DNA from: RPQJ01 sp963846885
GTDB lineage: Bacteria; Pseudomonadota; Gammaproteobacteria; Steroidobacterales; Steroidobacteraceae
Direction: 5' to 3'
Assembly (NCBI GenBank): GCA_963846885.1
Contig: CAWJXS010000024.1
Coordinates: 1 to 64,000, forward strand
DNA: 64,000 nt
The notes beneath the pieces are model-generated. The model searched no databases, was not told where the DNA came from, and was given only the letters and a program-made list of their open reading frames with translations. Every line of letters starts with the position of its first letter. Position 1 is the first letter of the stretch. Of the stretch, positions 9,175 through 21,540 are shown piece after piece. The position numbers and the translations under genes are program-made.

Positions 9175-10107
9175 TCAAGAGCCCTCACCCGGCCTGCGGC
9201 CGACCTCTCCCGCTGCGGGAGAAGCGGGAGAGGTGAGAAAAATATGGTCCATGCGGCCCCAGTCGAAGTCATCGATCAGCCGCGACAGCCGGTCGTGCAT
9301 CGAATCCAGGTTCAGGTAATGCCTGAACCGCGACTTGAGCGGCGCGTTGTCCACGCGCGGCTGCTGCGGGTCGACTTCCCACGGATGGAAGTAAAACAGT
9401 CCCGATCGCTTGTCGACTTCGTTGACGCGCTGCAATGCCCAGTTGAACAATGGGTACGGCAGCAAGCGAAAGTACCCGCCGCCGCCGCAGGGAAAGTTGC
9501 GGTTCGCCAGCGAGACCGTCGTCACCGGGATTTCGAGAATTCCATCCGGGCGAAAGCGGAACGGAAAGCGCGGCGCCTCGGGCATGCCATACAGGTCATG
9601 CCGGATCGGATAAATGCTGGAGCTGTAGACGTGGCCAGTCTCCTGCAGCACGTCCAGTGCCCACAGGTTCTTGCCATTGATCGAATAGCTGGGCGCGCGG
9701 TAGCCACGCACCTGCACGCCGCCGATGTCTTCCAGGATCGCCTTGGTCTTGATGACGTCGGCCCGGAACTGCTCGGCCGTGAACTGGTGGATGCGAGTGT
9801 GGTCGTAGCCGTGGCTCGCCAGCTCGTGCCCCTCTGCGACGATGCGATGCACCAGCCCCGGATGACGTTCGGCGATCCAGCCGAGCACGAAGAACGTGCC
9901 CTGCACGCCCTTGGCGGCAAAGAGGTCGAGCACGCGATTGGTGCTGTATTCGACGCGCGAGTCCGAGTGCTCCCACTGCTCGCGCGCGATGGTGCGCTCG
10001 AACGCCGCGACCTGGAAATACTCCTCGACGTCGACCGTCAGCGCATTGCGCGGCTCGGCCGCTGAAGTCGCACTCGTGTCCTGCGAGCATGGGTCGCACA
10101 GCGGCAT
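9175..10107 (-). CDS. XrtA system polysaccharide deacetylase (TIGR03006)
   Basis: NodB-fold metal-dependent deacetylase of 310 residues. ALTVDVEEYFQVAAFERTIA carries the catalytic and first metal Asp (DVE), ASHGYDHTRIHQF the HxxxH-type metal histidines (SHGYDH), and VRGYRAPSYSINGKNLW the RAPxxS motif. It is expected to remove N- or O-acetyl groups from the growing or exported polysaccharide. The core ends around FDWGRMDHIFL; the final 20 residues (TSPASPAAGEVGRRPGEGS) are encoded by a REP-like palindrome at 9179-9236. ATG at 10107 gives MPLCDPCSQD; an in-frame-shifted ATG slightly upstream belongs to the end of the barrel gene. Intact frame. Confidence 0.92.
   Translation of the reverse strand: MPLCDPCSQDTSATSAAEPRNALTVDVEEYFQVAAFERTIAREQWEHSDSRVEYSTNRVLDLFAAKGVQGTFFVLGWIAERHPGLVHRIVAEGHELASHGYDHTRIHQFTAEQFRADVIKTKAILEDIGGVQVRGYRAPSYSINGKNLWALDVLQETGHVYSSSIYPIRHDLYGMPEAPRFPFRFRPDGILEIPVTTVSLANRNFPCGGGGYFRLLPYPLFNWALQRVNEVDKRSGLFYFHPWEVDPQQPRVDNAPLKSRFRHYLNLDSMHDRLSRLIDDFDWGRMDHIFLTSPASPAAGEVGRRPGEGS
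9179..9236. repeat. REP-like palindrome forming the 3' end of the deacetylase gene
   Basis: GCCCTCACCCGGCCTGCGGC followed by CGACCTCTCCCGCTGCGGGA and a second GCGGGAGAGG arm. The last 20 codons and the stop of the deacetylase gene lie in this element. Confidence 0.85.
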
Positions 10108-10128
10108 CCATGGTGTGTTCTTCGTGCA

Positions 10129-11740
10129 TCACGATCCGGCGCGAGTCAGCGGCCAGACACGGGAACCAGCGTCCGCGCAGGCCGACCCACCAGCCGTCGT
10201 AGTCGGACTGCTCGCCCGAGCGCGTGAAGTATCCCGTCTCGAGCGAAGCGTCAAGCTGCGGCCCGAGGTCGCGGTTGGCGCGCAAGCGTGAACGTCGGTG
10301 TCGTAATTGTGTGACGCCGGCACAGGACTCCGATGACGCGGTTCGACACGATCGCTCTGTCGTCGTGCGTACGAGGCTCGAAATCGACGCTCGAGATTCG
10401 CAGGCGAGCTCGCGCGTCGCGTCGAAGGCCGACGCCCGTGTTGTGCTTCGTCCGCCGACAGCTCGTTGAGGTAATCGCGCTGCGTGTCGGAAACGCCGCA
10501 GGCTCAGCGTCGTGCGCTGCCCTTGGCCGACACGCCCGACCTGGCGTTCTTGCCGACGTAAGGCTGCGAATTGAACGCCCGAAGTCGACGCTCGGGATCG
10601 AGCCACGGGGGCAGTTCGCCCGGCTCGAAGTCGTCCAGGCTCGACGCGCCGCGTCTCGACCTGCGGGCTCTTCGCTGTACGAGGCGTTGAATCGAGCATA
10701 GCGCGCTGCGATGCGCGATCTCGACCGAGGTAGCTGCGCCGAAGAAGCGCTCGCCGTAGCGGCCTTCGAGCGTCGAGCGCGTTGGCGCCGCTCCACGCAG
10801 GCCGGCACTCCAGAAGTCGCTGTCCAGGCCGCCCTGCCGTCGTGCTCTCGTCGAGGTCGCTTTCCTTGCCGACGTCGCCGACGCAGCGACAAGCGTACGC
10901 GGCTCAGCTCGCAGCCGCCGTCGAAGCCGGCCCGCTCGTATCGATACGGCAGCGAACGCTCGAACTCGGACTTCTGCCAGTCGTAGAAGACCCTGCCGAA
11001 GTACTGCGCGTCGTCCCGGGACTCAGGCCCAGGCTGACGTCGCGCGTTCTGGTCGTTCGATCGTCCTGGCGCGAAAGAAACCGACGGGTCGGCTGGGTCT
11101 GACCCTTGCCCTTGTCCAGGTACCAGACGCGCCCGTACGAGTACTGCGGCACTGAACTCGAAGTCCTTGAATCGCTTGCTGCAGCATGGGGCTGATCGAG
11201 GCCGTCGCCTGCTCGGCAATGTTGCTCGGAGCCGAAGACGCCCAGGCCGCCGTAGTTGCGGCCGCTCGCTCGGATCGATCACGCGGTCGCCGTAGCTCGC
11301 CTGCGCCGATACGCAGAACCACTCGGGAATCGCGATCCAGCGGCCGTTCGCATCAGGCGATGGGACACGTCGTCGTAGTCGCTGTCGTCCCACACGCGCC
11401 CGATCAGCGAATAGTCGAGGCGCCCGATGAACCGGTCCGAGTTGTAGGCCGCGTAGAAGCCCGGCGCCAGTTCGATGCCGGCGGCCGATGTCGCCGCCGC
11501 TGCTCGGCCAGGTTGATGTTGTCGGCGTACTGGATCGCGCGCCTCGATGCGCGGCTCGAAGGTGAGCCCCGTGCGGCATGCTCTCCTGGCCCGACACCGC
11601 TGCCGAACTCGAGCGCGACGAGTCGACTGGTTGGCACGTTCTGGGCGAGCGCAAGCCGCGATGCCAGGCAACCGCCAGCGCGAGCACCAGGCATGCGCGC
11701 GAATCGCGCAGCGCCTTGCGAGCACCGCGTCGACGGTCAT
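10129..11740 (-). CDS. XrtA-associated outer-membrane beta-barrel protein (TIGR03016-like), heavily frameshifted
   Basis: Predicted outer-membrane beta-barrel of the exosortase A exopolysaccharide system. ATG at 11740 overlaps the stop of the kinase gene (ATGA) and is followed by a signal-peptide-like stretch (DSRACLVLALAVAW, LALAQNVPTS). Fragments in different frames read IQYADNINLAEQ, IELAPGFYAAYNSDRFIGRL, LDYSLIGRVWDDSDYDDVSH, PEWFCVSAQASYGDRVIDPS and, near the end, ASLETGYFTRSGEQSDYDGW. These alternate hydrophobic and aromatic residues as barrel strands do and match the family's order. The end is uncertain (stops at 10129 or 10146 depending on frame). More than ten frame changes occur, so this is called from fragments and gene order. 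Confidence 0.72.
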
Positions 11741-12721
11741 GCCACTCCCCTGCCATACCGGCCGTAGGCCTCGTTCCCGCCATAGCCGTAGTAATACTGG
11801 CCGTAGTACCTGCTGAGCAGCGACGGCCTCCACCCCGTTCAGCACGGCGCTGACCGGACGTCGACTTGTCGACCAGGGCGAGCGCGTCGAGCACGGCGCG
11901 CTGCTCGGTCCGGTCGGCCCGCACGACCAGCAGCACCTGGCCCGCATAGCGCGTCGCCACCTGTGCCTCGTTGGTCGCGAGCAGCGGCGGCGAATCGAGG
12001 ATCACGACCCCGCTGCCCACGCGTCGACTCAGGTCCGCGATGACTCGGCATGCGCGACCCGGCGAGCAGTTCCGGCGAGTGCTCGTGCCACTTGCCGGCC
12101 GGCACGAAAAACAGGCCCTCGACGTCGGTGCGATAGGTGACGTCGTTGACATCCTCGCGGGTCTCGTCCGAGCACGTCATTGAGCCCGGCGGCCCATCCA
12201 GGCCCAGCGCCGGCGTCAGCCCCGGCAGCGCAACGTCGCCGTCGACGAGGATCACCCGCATTTCGCGGTCGCGCACGATGCTGAGCGCCAGATTCAGCGA
12301 GTGTACGATCTTGCCTTCGCCGGGCTCGGCGCTGGTGACAGCACGACGTTATTGCGAGCCGGCGCCGACGCCGCCGCGCCCGCGATAGCACTCAGCAGCG
12401 GCCACTTGATGCGCCGAATTTCCTCTTCGGTCTGGTGCGCGAGCATGCTGCCGGCGGCATGCGGCCTTCGCGCGCAGGCGCTCGAAATCGATCTCGACGA
12501 TGCGCTTCAGGTCGCGCGCCGGTCGAGCGAAGTCGACGTCCGGACAGCGCGTCCGCGATCGCTGCGGCAGCTCTGGACAGCTGGCGCAGTCTCGCCGCAT
12601 GCTCCGGCGGACTGGCGGCGCGACGCGTTCCGTCGGCATGGCCGGCGCTGCCGGCTGCTCGGCGTCGCCGGCCTTGGCCCTTCTCCTGCGCCTTCTGCAG
12701 TGCGCGTTCGATGATGCTCAT
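11737..12721 (-). CDS. XrtA-associated tyrosine autokinase (CpsD/CapB family), frameshifted
   Basis: Cytoplasmic BY-kinase that controls chain-length determinant oligomerisation. It starts MSIIERALQKAQEKGQG at 12721. Fragments read DFERLRAK, a Walker A region VTSAEPGEGKT (reconstructed near 12320-12340), REMRVILVDGDVALPGLTPA (Walker A prime), VEGLFFVPAGKWHEHSPELL and SGVVILDSPPLLATNEAQVA (Walker B). The C-terminus is tyrosine-rich (YYGQYYYGYGGNEAYGRYG), the expected autophosphorylation cluster, ending at 11737. Many single-base shifts interrupt the frame. It follows the chain-length gene by 11 bases and overlaps the barrel gene, as in other XrtA loci. Confidence 0.82.
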
Positions 12722-12732
12722 GCTCGAGGCCC

Positions 12733-14344
12733 TCAGCCGACGACGCTGCGCAAGCGCCGCGCGCACGGGCTCGGTCAGCATGATGTTCAGGCACGAAGAC
12801 GACGACCAGCAGCAGCCAGCCGCGCCGCCGACCAGGGCGACTGGCGCCGGTACCAGGGCACGAACTCCGCCTGCATGCGCCGCAGTGATCGCGCCGAGCA
12901 CCGGGATGCCGGTGATTTTCTGCAGCGAGTCGCGCGTGGAGAAGGTCGGGTGCAACTGCGCCAGCAGGACGGCCAGGCCGAGACCGGCCGCCAGCGCCGC
13001 GAGCAGCACCAGGCCGTTCGAGCGCGGCGCGCTGCGGACCGCTCGGCTTGACCGGCATCGTCGGCGGTTCGATGACGCGGAACTTGACGTTCTCGGTGCT
13101 CTGGTCGGCCTGCTGCGAGATCTTCGCCGACTCGAGGCGCTGCAGCAGCGTGTCGTATTGCTTCTTGTTGACTTCGTAGTCGCGGTTCAGCCGCGGCAAG
13201 TTCGGCCTCGACCTCGGGAATGGCGTTCGACCTTGGAGCGCAGGTCGGCGACCGCCGCCTGCTGCGCCGCCATCTGGCCCCGCAACTCGGCCAGGTCGGC
13301 ATCGGCCTGGCTGAGCGACAGCCGCAGGTTCTGGTAGACAGGATTCATGTCGAGGCTGCGCACCAGCGCTGGTCCTCGCCGCGATTCTCGGCGCCGGGCG
13401 GCGCGACGCTCGTGGAGACCTTGGCGCCGCGCGCGCTTTTCTGCCTCGAGCTGCGCGATGGTCTGCTTGATCGACTGCACCTGCGGGATGCTTCTCCGTG
13501 TACTGCAGCAGCAACTGGTCGCAGCTGCGCCTGGTAGCGCGCGATCTGCCCGTCGATCGGGACTGCCTCCGGCGAGCCCATCAGGCCGAAGGTGGGTTCT
13601 TCGCCCTGCGAGCTGCCGCTGCAGTTCGTTGCGCCGTTGCGTCAGCTGCGCTAGCGCGCTGCTGCATCTGCCGCAGCTTGTGCCATCTCCGCTTCGAGCC
13701 GCTGGTAATAGTCGCCGTCCGAGCCGGGCAGCAGGCCGACGTTCTGCTGCTTGAACGCCGCCAGCCGCTGCTCCGCCTCGTCAGCCTCGCTCGTAGTCCG
13801 TTGAGCTGCGACTGCAGGAAGCGCTGTGCAACGCCGGCATCGGTGCGCTTCATGCCCAGGCTGCCTTCCATGAACGTATCGAGCAGCGACCGCACGACGC
13901 CGTGCGCCACCTTCGGGATCGTTGTCCTCGAACGAAACGATGAAGGTGTTGCGTCATGCGCCGGGCCTCTCGGGCGCTCCAGCGTGATGCTGCGTCGCCA
14001 GCGCGTCGATGATCGGCTTCCTGCTCCCTGGCGTCTGCGCGTCGAGCAGCAGGTCGTTCTTCTGCGCGACTTTTTCCAGGTTCGGGTCGGCTCAGCATCA
14101 CCGCCTGCATCATGCCCACCTGGCTCATGACGTCGCTGGTTCACGGCGAGGCCCGGCAGCAGCGGCTTGCAGCAACGATTCGGTGTCGACGTAAACCTGG
14201 GTCCGCGACTCGTACTCGTCCGGAATGAACTGCACGGCGACCCAGCCGACGAGCGCGACCAGCCAGGCGGCGACGACAGCCGTGCCAGCGATAGCGCCAG
14301 GCGCCACGCAGCACGATCAGGATCTGGGCAATGATTTCTTGCAT
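12733..14344 (-). CDS. XrtA system polysaccharide chain-length determinant (Wzz family), frameshifted
   Basis: Inner-membrane co-polymerase that sets polymer length together with the adjacent kinase. It begins MQEIIAQILIVLRGAWRYRW followed by the first membrane helix (AVVAAWLVALVGWVAVQFI) and PDEYESRTQVYVDTESLLQ. The periplasmic part is coiled-coil-like (LNRDYEVNKKQYDTLLQRLE). The second helix region reads WLLLVVVFV near 12800. Two insertions were resolved exactly: removing one T near 14168 and one G near 14139 restores LLQPLLPGLAVNSDVMSQVG. A stop at 12733 gives the ending ARRLRSVVG. About 535 residues after correction. Confidence 0.82.
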
Positions 14345-14435
14345 GGTCGATCCGTCAACTTCGCTTCAGCGCTCGTGCGATGCCATCCGGTGTGAGTGAG
14401 TTAACAGAATGCGAACGAAGCGTCGGCCATGCGGG

Positions 14436-15060
14436 TCAGAACCGGCTTTCGGGGATGATCAGCACGTCGCCCGGCCGCATCGGCACATTCGCGCCGATGT
14501 CGCCGTCGTCCAGCAGGTCGCTGCAGCCGGACCGGGATGCGCAACTGCTTGTCGTCCTCCTGGCGCACGATCACGGCGCGGTTGCCGGCCGCGAACTCGG
14601 CGAGGCCGCCGACGGCGATCATCACGTCGAGCAGGGTCATGTTGGCGCGGTACGGCAGCGACTGCGGCTTGCCGGCCTGGCCGACGACCCGGATCTGGTC
14701 GCCGTAGGCGCCGACGAAGCCGGTGATCATCACGCTGACGTTCGGGTTGCGCACGAACTCCGACAGCGCGGCCTCGAGGTCGCTGCGCCAGCTGGGTCGC
14801 GGTCTTGCCCTCGGCGGGCACGCCCGCGATCAGCGGCGTGGAAATCATGCCGTCCGGTCGCACCGGCACGGTGACCGTGAGTTCCGGCTGGTTCCAGACG
14901 AACACCTGCAGCGTGTCGCCCGGGCCGATGCGGTATTCGCTGCGTTGCCGCCGGGGCGGCGGCACGCGGCTGCATTCACGACCTTCGTGTTGCTGGCGCA
15001 GCCGCCGAGCACTGCCAGCAGCAGCAGCGCAGCAAACACCGAACGTGGCGCGAGCTTCAT
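14436..15060 (-). CDS. XrtA/PEP-CTERM exopolysaccharide export lipoprotein (TIGR03027, Wza-like), frameshifted
   Basis: Outer-membrane auxiliary export lipoprotein. MKLAPRSVFAALLLLAVLGG is a lipoprotein signal with Cys in the lipobox LGGC. The polysaccharide export (Poly_export) domain reads YRIGPGDTLQVFVWNQPELT and VPVRPDGMISTPLIAGVPAE, followed by an SLBB-like domain (IRVVGQAGKPQSLPYRANMT, LLDVMIAVGGLAEFAAGNRA). Frame changes occur near 14520, 14785 and 14950. The corrected end GDVLIIPESRF stops at 14436. At roughly 205 residues it is the short type typical of XrtA loci, in contrast to the long SLBB protein at 49886-52717. Confidence 0.88.
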
Positions 15061-15095
15061 GCATATTGTGCTGCATCCTGAGTCTTGATCGTGCA

Positions 15096-17916
15096 CTACT
15101 TTGACAACTCGGCCAGCAGCTCTGTGGCGTCGGCTCCGGACTGCCGGCGGCAACGTGTCCACGCCATGGCTTTCTTGATCAGCGGCGACGGCCTCGGCTC
15201 TTGTCGCCCTTGGCGCAAGGCGGCCGCCAGGTGGTACTGCACCTCGGCATTGTCCGGCAGGCCCTTTGCGGCTTCGCTCGAGGACTCCACCGCCTGGTCG
15301 GTCTTGCCCGGCTTGAACAGGACCCAGCCGTAGGTGTCCTGCGATCGCCGGGCGCCTTGGGCAGCAGCCTTGTAGGCTTTCTCTGCGCGTCGCAAGCGCG
15401 CGCGCAGTCGCCCTGTCGAGATAGAGCATCGCGAGGTTGTTCTGCAACACGCGCGTTGTCCGGCGCCTTGCGAGCGCCTGTCTCGTACAGCGCGATCGCA
15501 CCGTCGCGGTCGCCTGCGCTGCGCTTCGCACTCGGCCAGCACTGCGATGGCATCGACATCGTCGGGATTCTTCGCGACCCATCACGCAAGCACCTTCTCC
15601 GGCTGCGGCGCCTTGGCCAGTTGGCCGGCGACGTAACTCGCGCCATGAGCGATATTGCGGTTCTGCGGCTGGATCGGCCTTCTCGTAGAAGGCCAGCGCC
15701 TCCTTGATAGCGCTTCTGCGCCATCGCCAGATCGCCTTCGAGCTGGTGCGACACTGCGAGTCGGGCGCCGCCTGCCGCATGCGCTCGACGTAGCCCGTCG
15801 CCCTCTCCAGGTCGCCCGCCTGCAGGCTGGTGGCCGCCCCAGCGCCAGCGCCGGAACCGACTTGGGCTTGTACTTGAGCAGTCGTCGATCGACGTCGCAA
15901 GCGCGCCCTTCGCGTCGCCTGTTCAGCAGCTGCGCCCGCGCAAGGTTCAGCGCGAAATCCGTCCGCCTTCGGCGTCGAGCTGCACGGCTTCTTCGAAGCT
16001 GGCCATGGCGCCCGGCAAGTCCTTGCGCGCCGATCATGACCAGGCCACGCGCATTGGCCAGCGCGCGCTCTCCGGGTTCGCCTTCGACCGCCGCGTCCAT
16101 CACGGCCTTGGCCTTCGCCGTAGTCGCTTGCGGCCGAGGTAGAACTGCGCCAGCGCCAGTTGCGCCTCGACCGAATCGGGATGATCGCGCTGGCCTTGAT
16201 CGAGCCACTTCTCGGCGCTTGCTGTCCTTGCGCGCGCCGGCCGTGGCAGCCAGCCAGCGTTGCCATCAGGTTCTTCGGGTCCTTCTCGAGCATCTGCTTG
16301 AAGCTCGGTCGGCCGCGTCCGGCTTGCCCTGCGAGAGGTCCAGCTTGCGCCAGGTTCATCAGCGCTGCGGGTCGTCGGGCTCCAGCTTCAGCGCTTCGTC
16401 GAACTGCTCGCGGGCCAAGTCCGGCTTGCCGGCCGCGGCATAGACGCTGCCGACCAGGTTGCGAACTTCCGGATCCTTACCCGGACTTGCGCGAGCATCG
16501 CCTTCGACTGCGGCCATCAGCCTGCGCGTTGTCGCCCTTCCGCAGCAGCGCCAGCAGCAGCATCGAATCCCGCTGGTAGGTCGCTGACACCGCCCGTCGG
16601 GCATCGCCTCCAGCATCTCGAGCGCACTGTCGAGCTCGCCTGCCATCAGGTAGCCATTGGCGATTTCGAGCTGCGATTGCGCGTCGTCCGTCTCTGGTTC
16701 GACGCCTGCTGCAAGGTACGCCAGCGCCTGTGCGCGGTCGCCACTCGCCAGGCTCAGGCGGCCCGCCATCGCGAGCATGCGTCGGATCGTTCGCAGTCTG
16801 CTCGAGCGCCGTCTTGCACGCGACGCGAGCGTCTCGGCCGGCGTGCCCTGCTTGGCGCGCACCTCGGCCAGCAGCTTCTGCGCCGCGGGCATTGTTCGGC
16901 TGGTTGGCGACGACCGTCTGCGAAGTGCATCTCGGCCTGGTCGAGGTTGCCCTGCTGCATGTTGACGATGCCGAGCATCATGCGGGCCTCGGCGTTCTCG
17001 GGCTGCGCGCTCACGACCTCCTCGAGCAGGGTGCGTGCCTCGTCGAAATTGCCGCCGGCTGCGGCCACCTGGCCGCGCAACTGCTTCGCCAGCGGGTTGT
17101 TCGGCGCCGACTTCGATCAGCTTCGCAGCTCGTCGCCTCGGCCGCCTCGATATTGCCCTGGCGCATCTGCGTCTCGGCGAGCCCGCCCAGCGCCATCAGC
17201 ATGCTATCGCGCTTGCTCCTTGCCGACTTGTCCACCGCCTTCTGGTACGCCGTTTCGGCGGCGGCGAAATCGCCGCCCTGATGTATTGATGCCACCCAGG
17301 GCCAGCCAGTAGTACGCGCTTCTTCTTGATGTCGGCGGACGCCTTTGCCAGCACGGCATTCGCGCCGCGGCCGCCGTCGACTTGACCAGTGGCGCACTGG
17401 CCAGGCCCAGCAATGCGTCGAGATTGTCAGGCTCGGCACGCAAGCGCGCTTCGAAACACGGCTTGGCCTCCGCCGCCCGTCCAGGCCCAGCAGCGCGTTG
17501 CCCTGCACGATCTGCAGGTGGCTTATCGCCCGCCGCGCCGCTTGTCGGGCTTGCATTCGTCCAACACCTGCTGCGAATTCGCCTTGGCGACATGCACGTG
17601 GCAGGCGGGCACCAGCAGGTCGGTTCCGGGGCGCGCCCAGGTCCTTCGCCTTCTGCACTTCGATCTCGCCGCAGCGGAAGTGTCGCCGCGCTGGCACGCA
17701 GCGCCTGACCGAGCAGGGCGCGCGCCTTGGCGTTCTGCGGCTCGGCCTGGACCAGGTTCTTGAGGTCGATGACTGCGGCGTTGACATCGCCCTTGGCCAG
17801 CGACTTCTCAGCCCGCGCGTACAGCGCCTCGCCCTTTGGGCGCACAGGCGGCAAGAGCCAGCGACAAGCAGTACCGCCAGGACCCAAAACGCAACCTTGG
17901 ATTCGATTTTCTTCAC
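15096..17916 (-). CDS. prsT: PEP-CTERM system TPR-repeat lipoprotein PrsT, heavily frameshifted
   Basis: Large TPR protein (TIGR02917), about 930 residues. GTG at 17916 starts VKKIESKVAFWVLAV. Removing one G near 17878 and one near 17838 yields a lipobox-like LALAACAPKGEALYARAEK, so it is probably an outer-membrane-attached lipoprotein. Repeats of the TPR type appear throughout in shifting frames: AAVIDLKNLVQAEPQNAKA, CFEARLRAEPDNLDALLGLA, ARTLLEEVVSAQPENAEARM, EQFDEALKLEPDDPQ, and ATELLAELSK at the end. It lies 11 bases after prsR and 35 before the export lipoprotein. At least a dozen frame changes exist; the identity rests on position and repeat pattern. Confidence 0.82.
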
Positions 17917-17927
17917 GATCTCATCCC

Positions 17928-19301
<1,374 letters not shown>

Positions 19302-19406
19302 TTAGGCCTCGTGCGGTGGTCAGGGGCAGGCGTATGCCCCCGGCCCGGGATATCAATTGCGGATGATACAAGGAGTTACGTGCAGTATTTGTGAAGTAGG
19401 TTCCGG

Positions 19407-21540
19407 TCACGGCGTGGCCTCCCAGGCCTCCGGCGCGGTGGACAACGGCAGCCGGAGGCTGAACCGGGTGCCCCCGCCCACCTCGCTGCGTACCTCGACC
19501 CGCCCGCCCAGCGACTGGACATATTCGCGGACCTGGTAGGCCCCGATGCCCATGCCCTTGCTGCCCTTGGTGGTGTCGAAGGGCTTGAACAGGCGCTCCT
19601 GGATGAATTCCGCGGGTCATGCCCGCCCCGTTGTCCGTCACGGTCAGGACCGCCGTCGGCACCCGCAGCTTCGTGGTATCGGCCAGGTCGCCCTCAGCGG
19701 CGCCACCCTCGTAACCCACCGCCACCCGCACACTGCCCCCGGGCTGGGTGGCTTCCTGCGCGTTGCGGATGACGTGCTCGACGATCATCGTGAGCCGCTC
19801 CGGGTCGGCCTCGACCCAGATCTCGTCGGGCATCTCGTCGCAGACGGGCTTGGGCTCGCGACCCTGGCAGCGCGAACTGGCCTGGCGGGCGACCTCGGCC
19901 AACGGCACGTGCCGCTTCAGGCTCTGGGTTTCGCGCCGCTGCAGCTGCTCGATCAACCGCTGCATGCGTCCGGTGGAGTTGGCAATGGTGCTGATGGCGT
20001 CGTCGACGAATTCCGGGTTGCGTTTGTGCTTCTCGGCATTGGAGACGATCAGCGCGAGTTGGGCCGCCAGATTCTTGAGGTCGTGCATCACAAACGCAGT
20101 CAGCCGATGGTACGCCTCGAACTGCCGACTCTCCGACAACCGCTTGTCGGCCTCGAATTGCGCCAGGTGCACGGCCACGTGGCGGCCGACGGTCTTGAGC
20201 AGGTCGCGGTCTTCATAGTTGGGCTTGAAGGGCGGCGGCGGGCTGGCCAGCAGTGCAAAGCCGATCAGCGCCTCGCCATGAGCCAGGGGCGCCACCAGCC
20301 GGTAGCGCCGCGAATCCTGCAGGAACGGCGGCAGCGCGATGTTCTGGTAGACATCGGGCGTGATGCGCATTTCGTCCAGGTCGATGACCCACTGGTACCG
20401 CTGCAGGAACGAAACCATCTCGTCGGTGCCCGGCAGCACCGGATACTGGTTCGACTGCGTGAAATCGCCCGGCGGCCAGGTGGCCGCCACCTTGAAATCG
20501 CCGGTCTCGTCGTTGCGCAGGAACAGCACGCCGCCCGGACTGTTGATGATCTGCGCGATGGCGCGCACCGCGTTGTCGCGCGTATCGACGCCTTCTTCCG
20601 GGGCCGACAGCGTCTGGATGAAACGCAGCCACTCGATGCGGTAGTCGTACTTGTTGCGATAAAAATGCTTGTTGAGGAATACGCGCAGCCGCCGGCGAAT
20701 GCTGCCCGAGGCGATCAGCAGCGCCAGCATCACGCCCGCGCCGGCGAAGAACACGAGCTGCACCGCGCGGCCCCAAGTGCCGCCGTAGAAGCGGATCAGG
20801 TAGCCGCCAAAAGCCATCAGCAGCAGGTACGCGCCCACCACCATGAACGACGTGGTGTAAAAGACGACGTGCCGCGAGACGAAGACGTTGAGCGACCACT
20901 GCGGGTTGCGGCGCGCCGCGATGGCCAGCAGCGGCACCATCAGCAGGATGACGAAGCCGCGCGCGTCCCACGACGCCACGTCCACGTCTCGCGTCAACTG
21001 CGCCTGCGAGTACAGGAACAGGTCGTACGCGAACATCAAGCCGGTAGCGAGCACGAACAGCTTGAGCGCGTAGCGGCCGCTTTCGCGCGCGTTGCGGTAG
21101 ATCTGCTCGAGCAGCACCAGGCCCAGCAGCGAAAGCAGCAAGCCCGCATGGCCGAGGATGCCCGCGGGGTTGGGCAATTGCAGGCCTAAGCTGCCCAGCA
21201 GCGGGCGCCGCGAGCAGCAAGACGACACTGCCCGCCCACGTGACGTGCGCAATGCGGCCGATTCCCTGGGCGATGCCGGCAGCTTGGGTGAGGCCGGTCA
21301 GGGCGATGAACCAGGCCCCATAGCGCAGGAACTCCGCGAGCAGCACCGATTCGGGGCTGACCGGAAAATAGCCCGATCCGGCGGCCAGAAACCCCGCCCA
21401 CAAGCGCCGTGATGGCGCAGGCGCCGATCAGGCGAACACCTTGTGCCCTGACCCTCCCAGCTGATGGCGAGCAGCAGCGTCAGGATCAGGAATCCGACCG
21501 CCGCGAGCCCGTAGGAAAGCAGGCCGAGGGTGATGGTCAC
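19407..21540 (-). CDS. prsK: PEP-CTERM system histidine kinase PrsK, frameshifted
   Basis: Membrane sensor kinase (TIGR02916) expected to phosphorylate PrsR. The N-terminus MTITLGLLSYGLAAVGFLIL begins a multi-helix membrane domain, followed by a GAF-like domain around residues 300-450. The dimerisation and phospho-acceptor region reads FVMHDLKNLAAQLALIVSNA, and the ATPase domain VLTVTDNGAGMT. Removing one G near 19612 restores REFIQE and FDTTKGSKGMGIGAYQVRE, ending AWEATP at 19407. Other shifts cluster at 21190-21460. Start ATG at 21540 overlaps the stop of the sugar transferase gene (ATGA). 105 bases separate it from prsR, with an inverted pair around GGGGCAGGCGTATGCCCCC. Confidence 0.9.
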
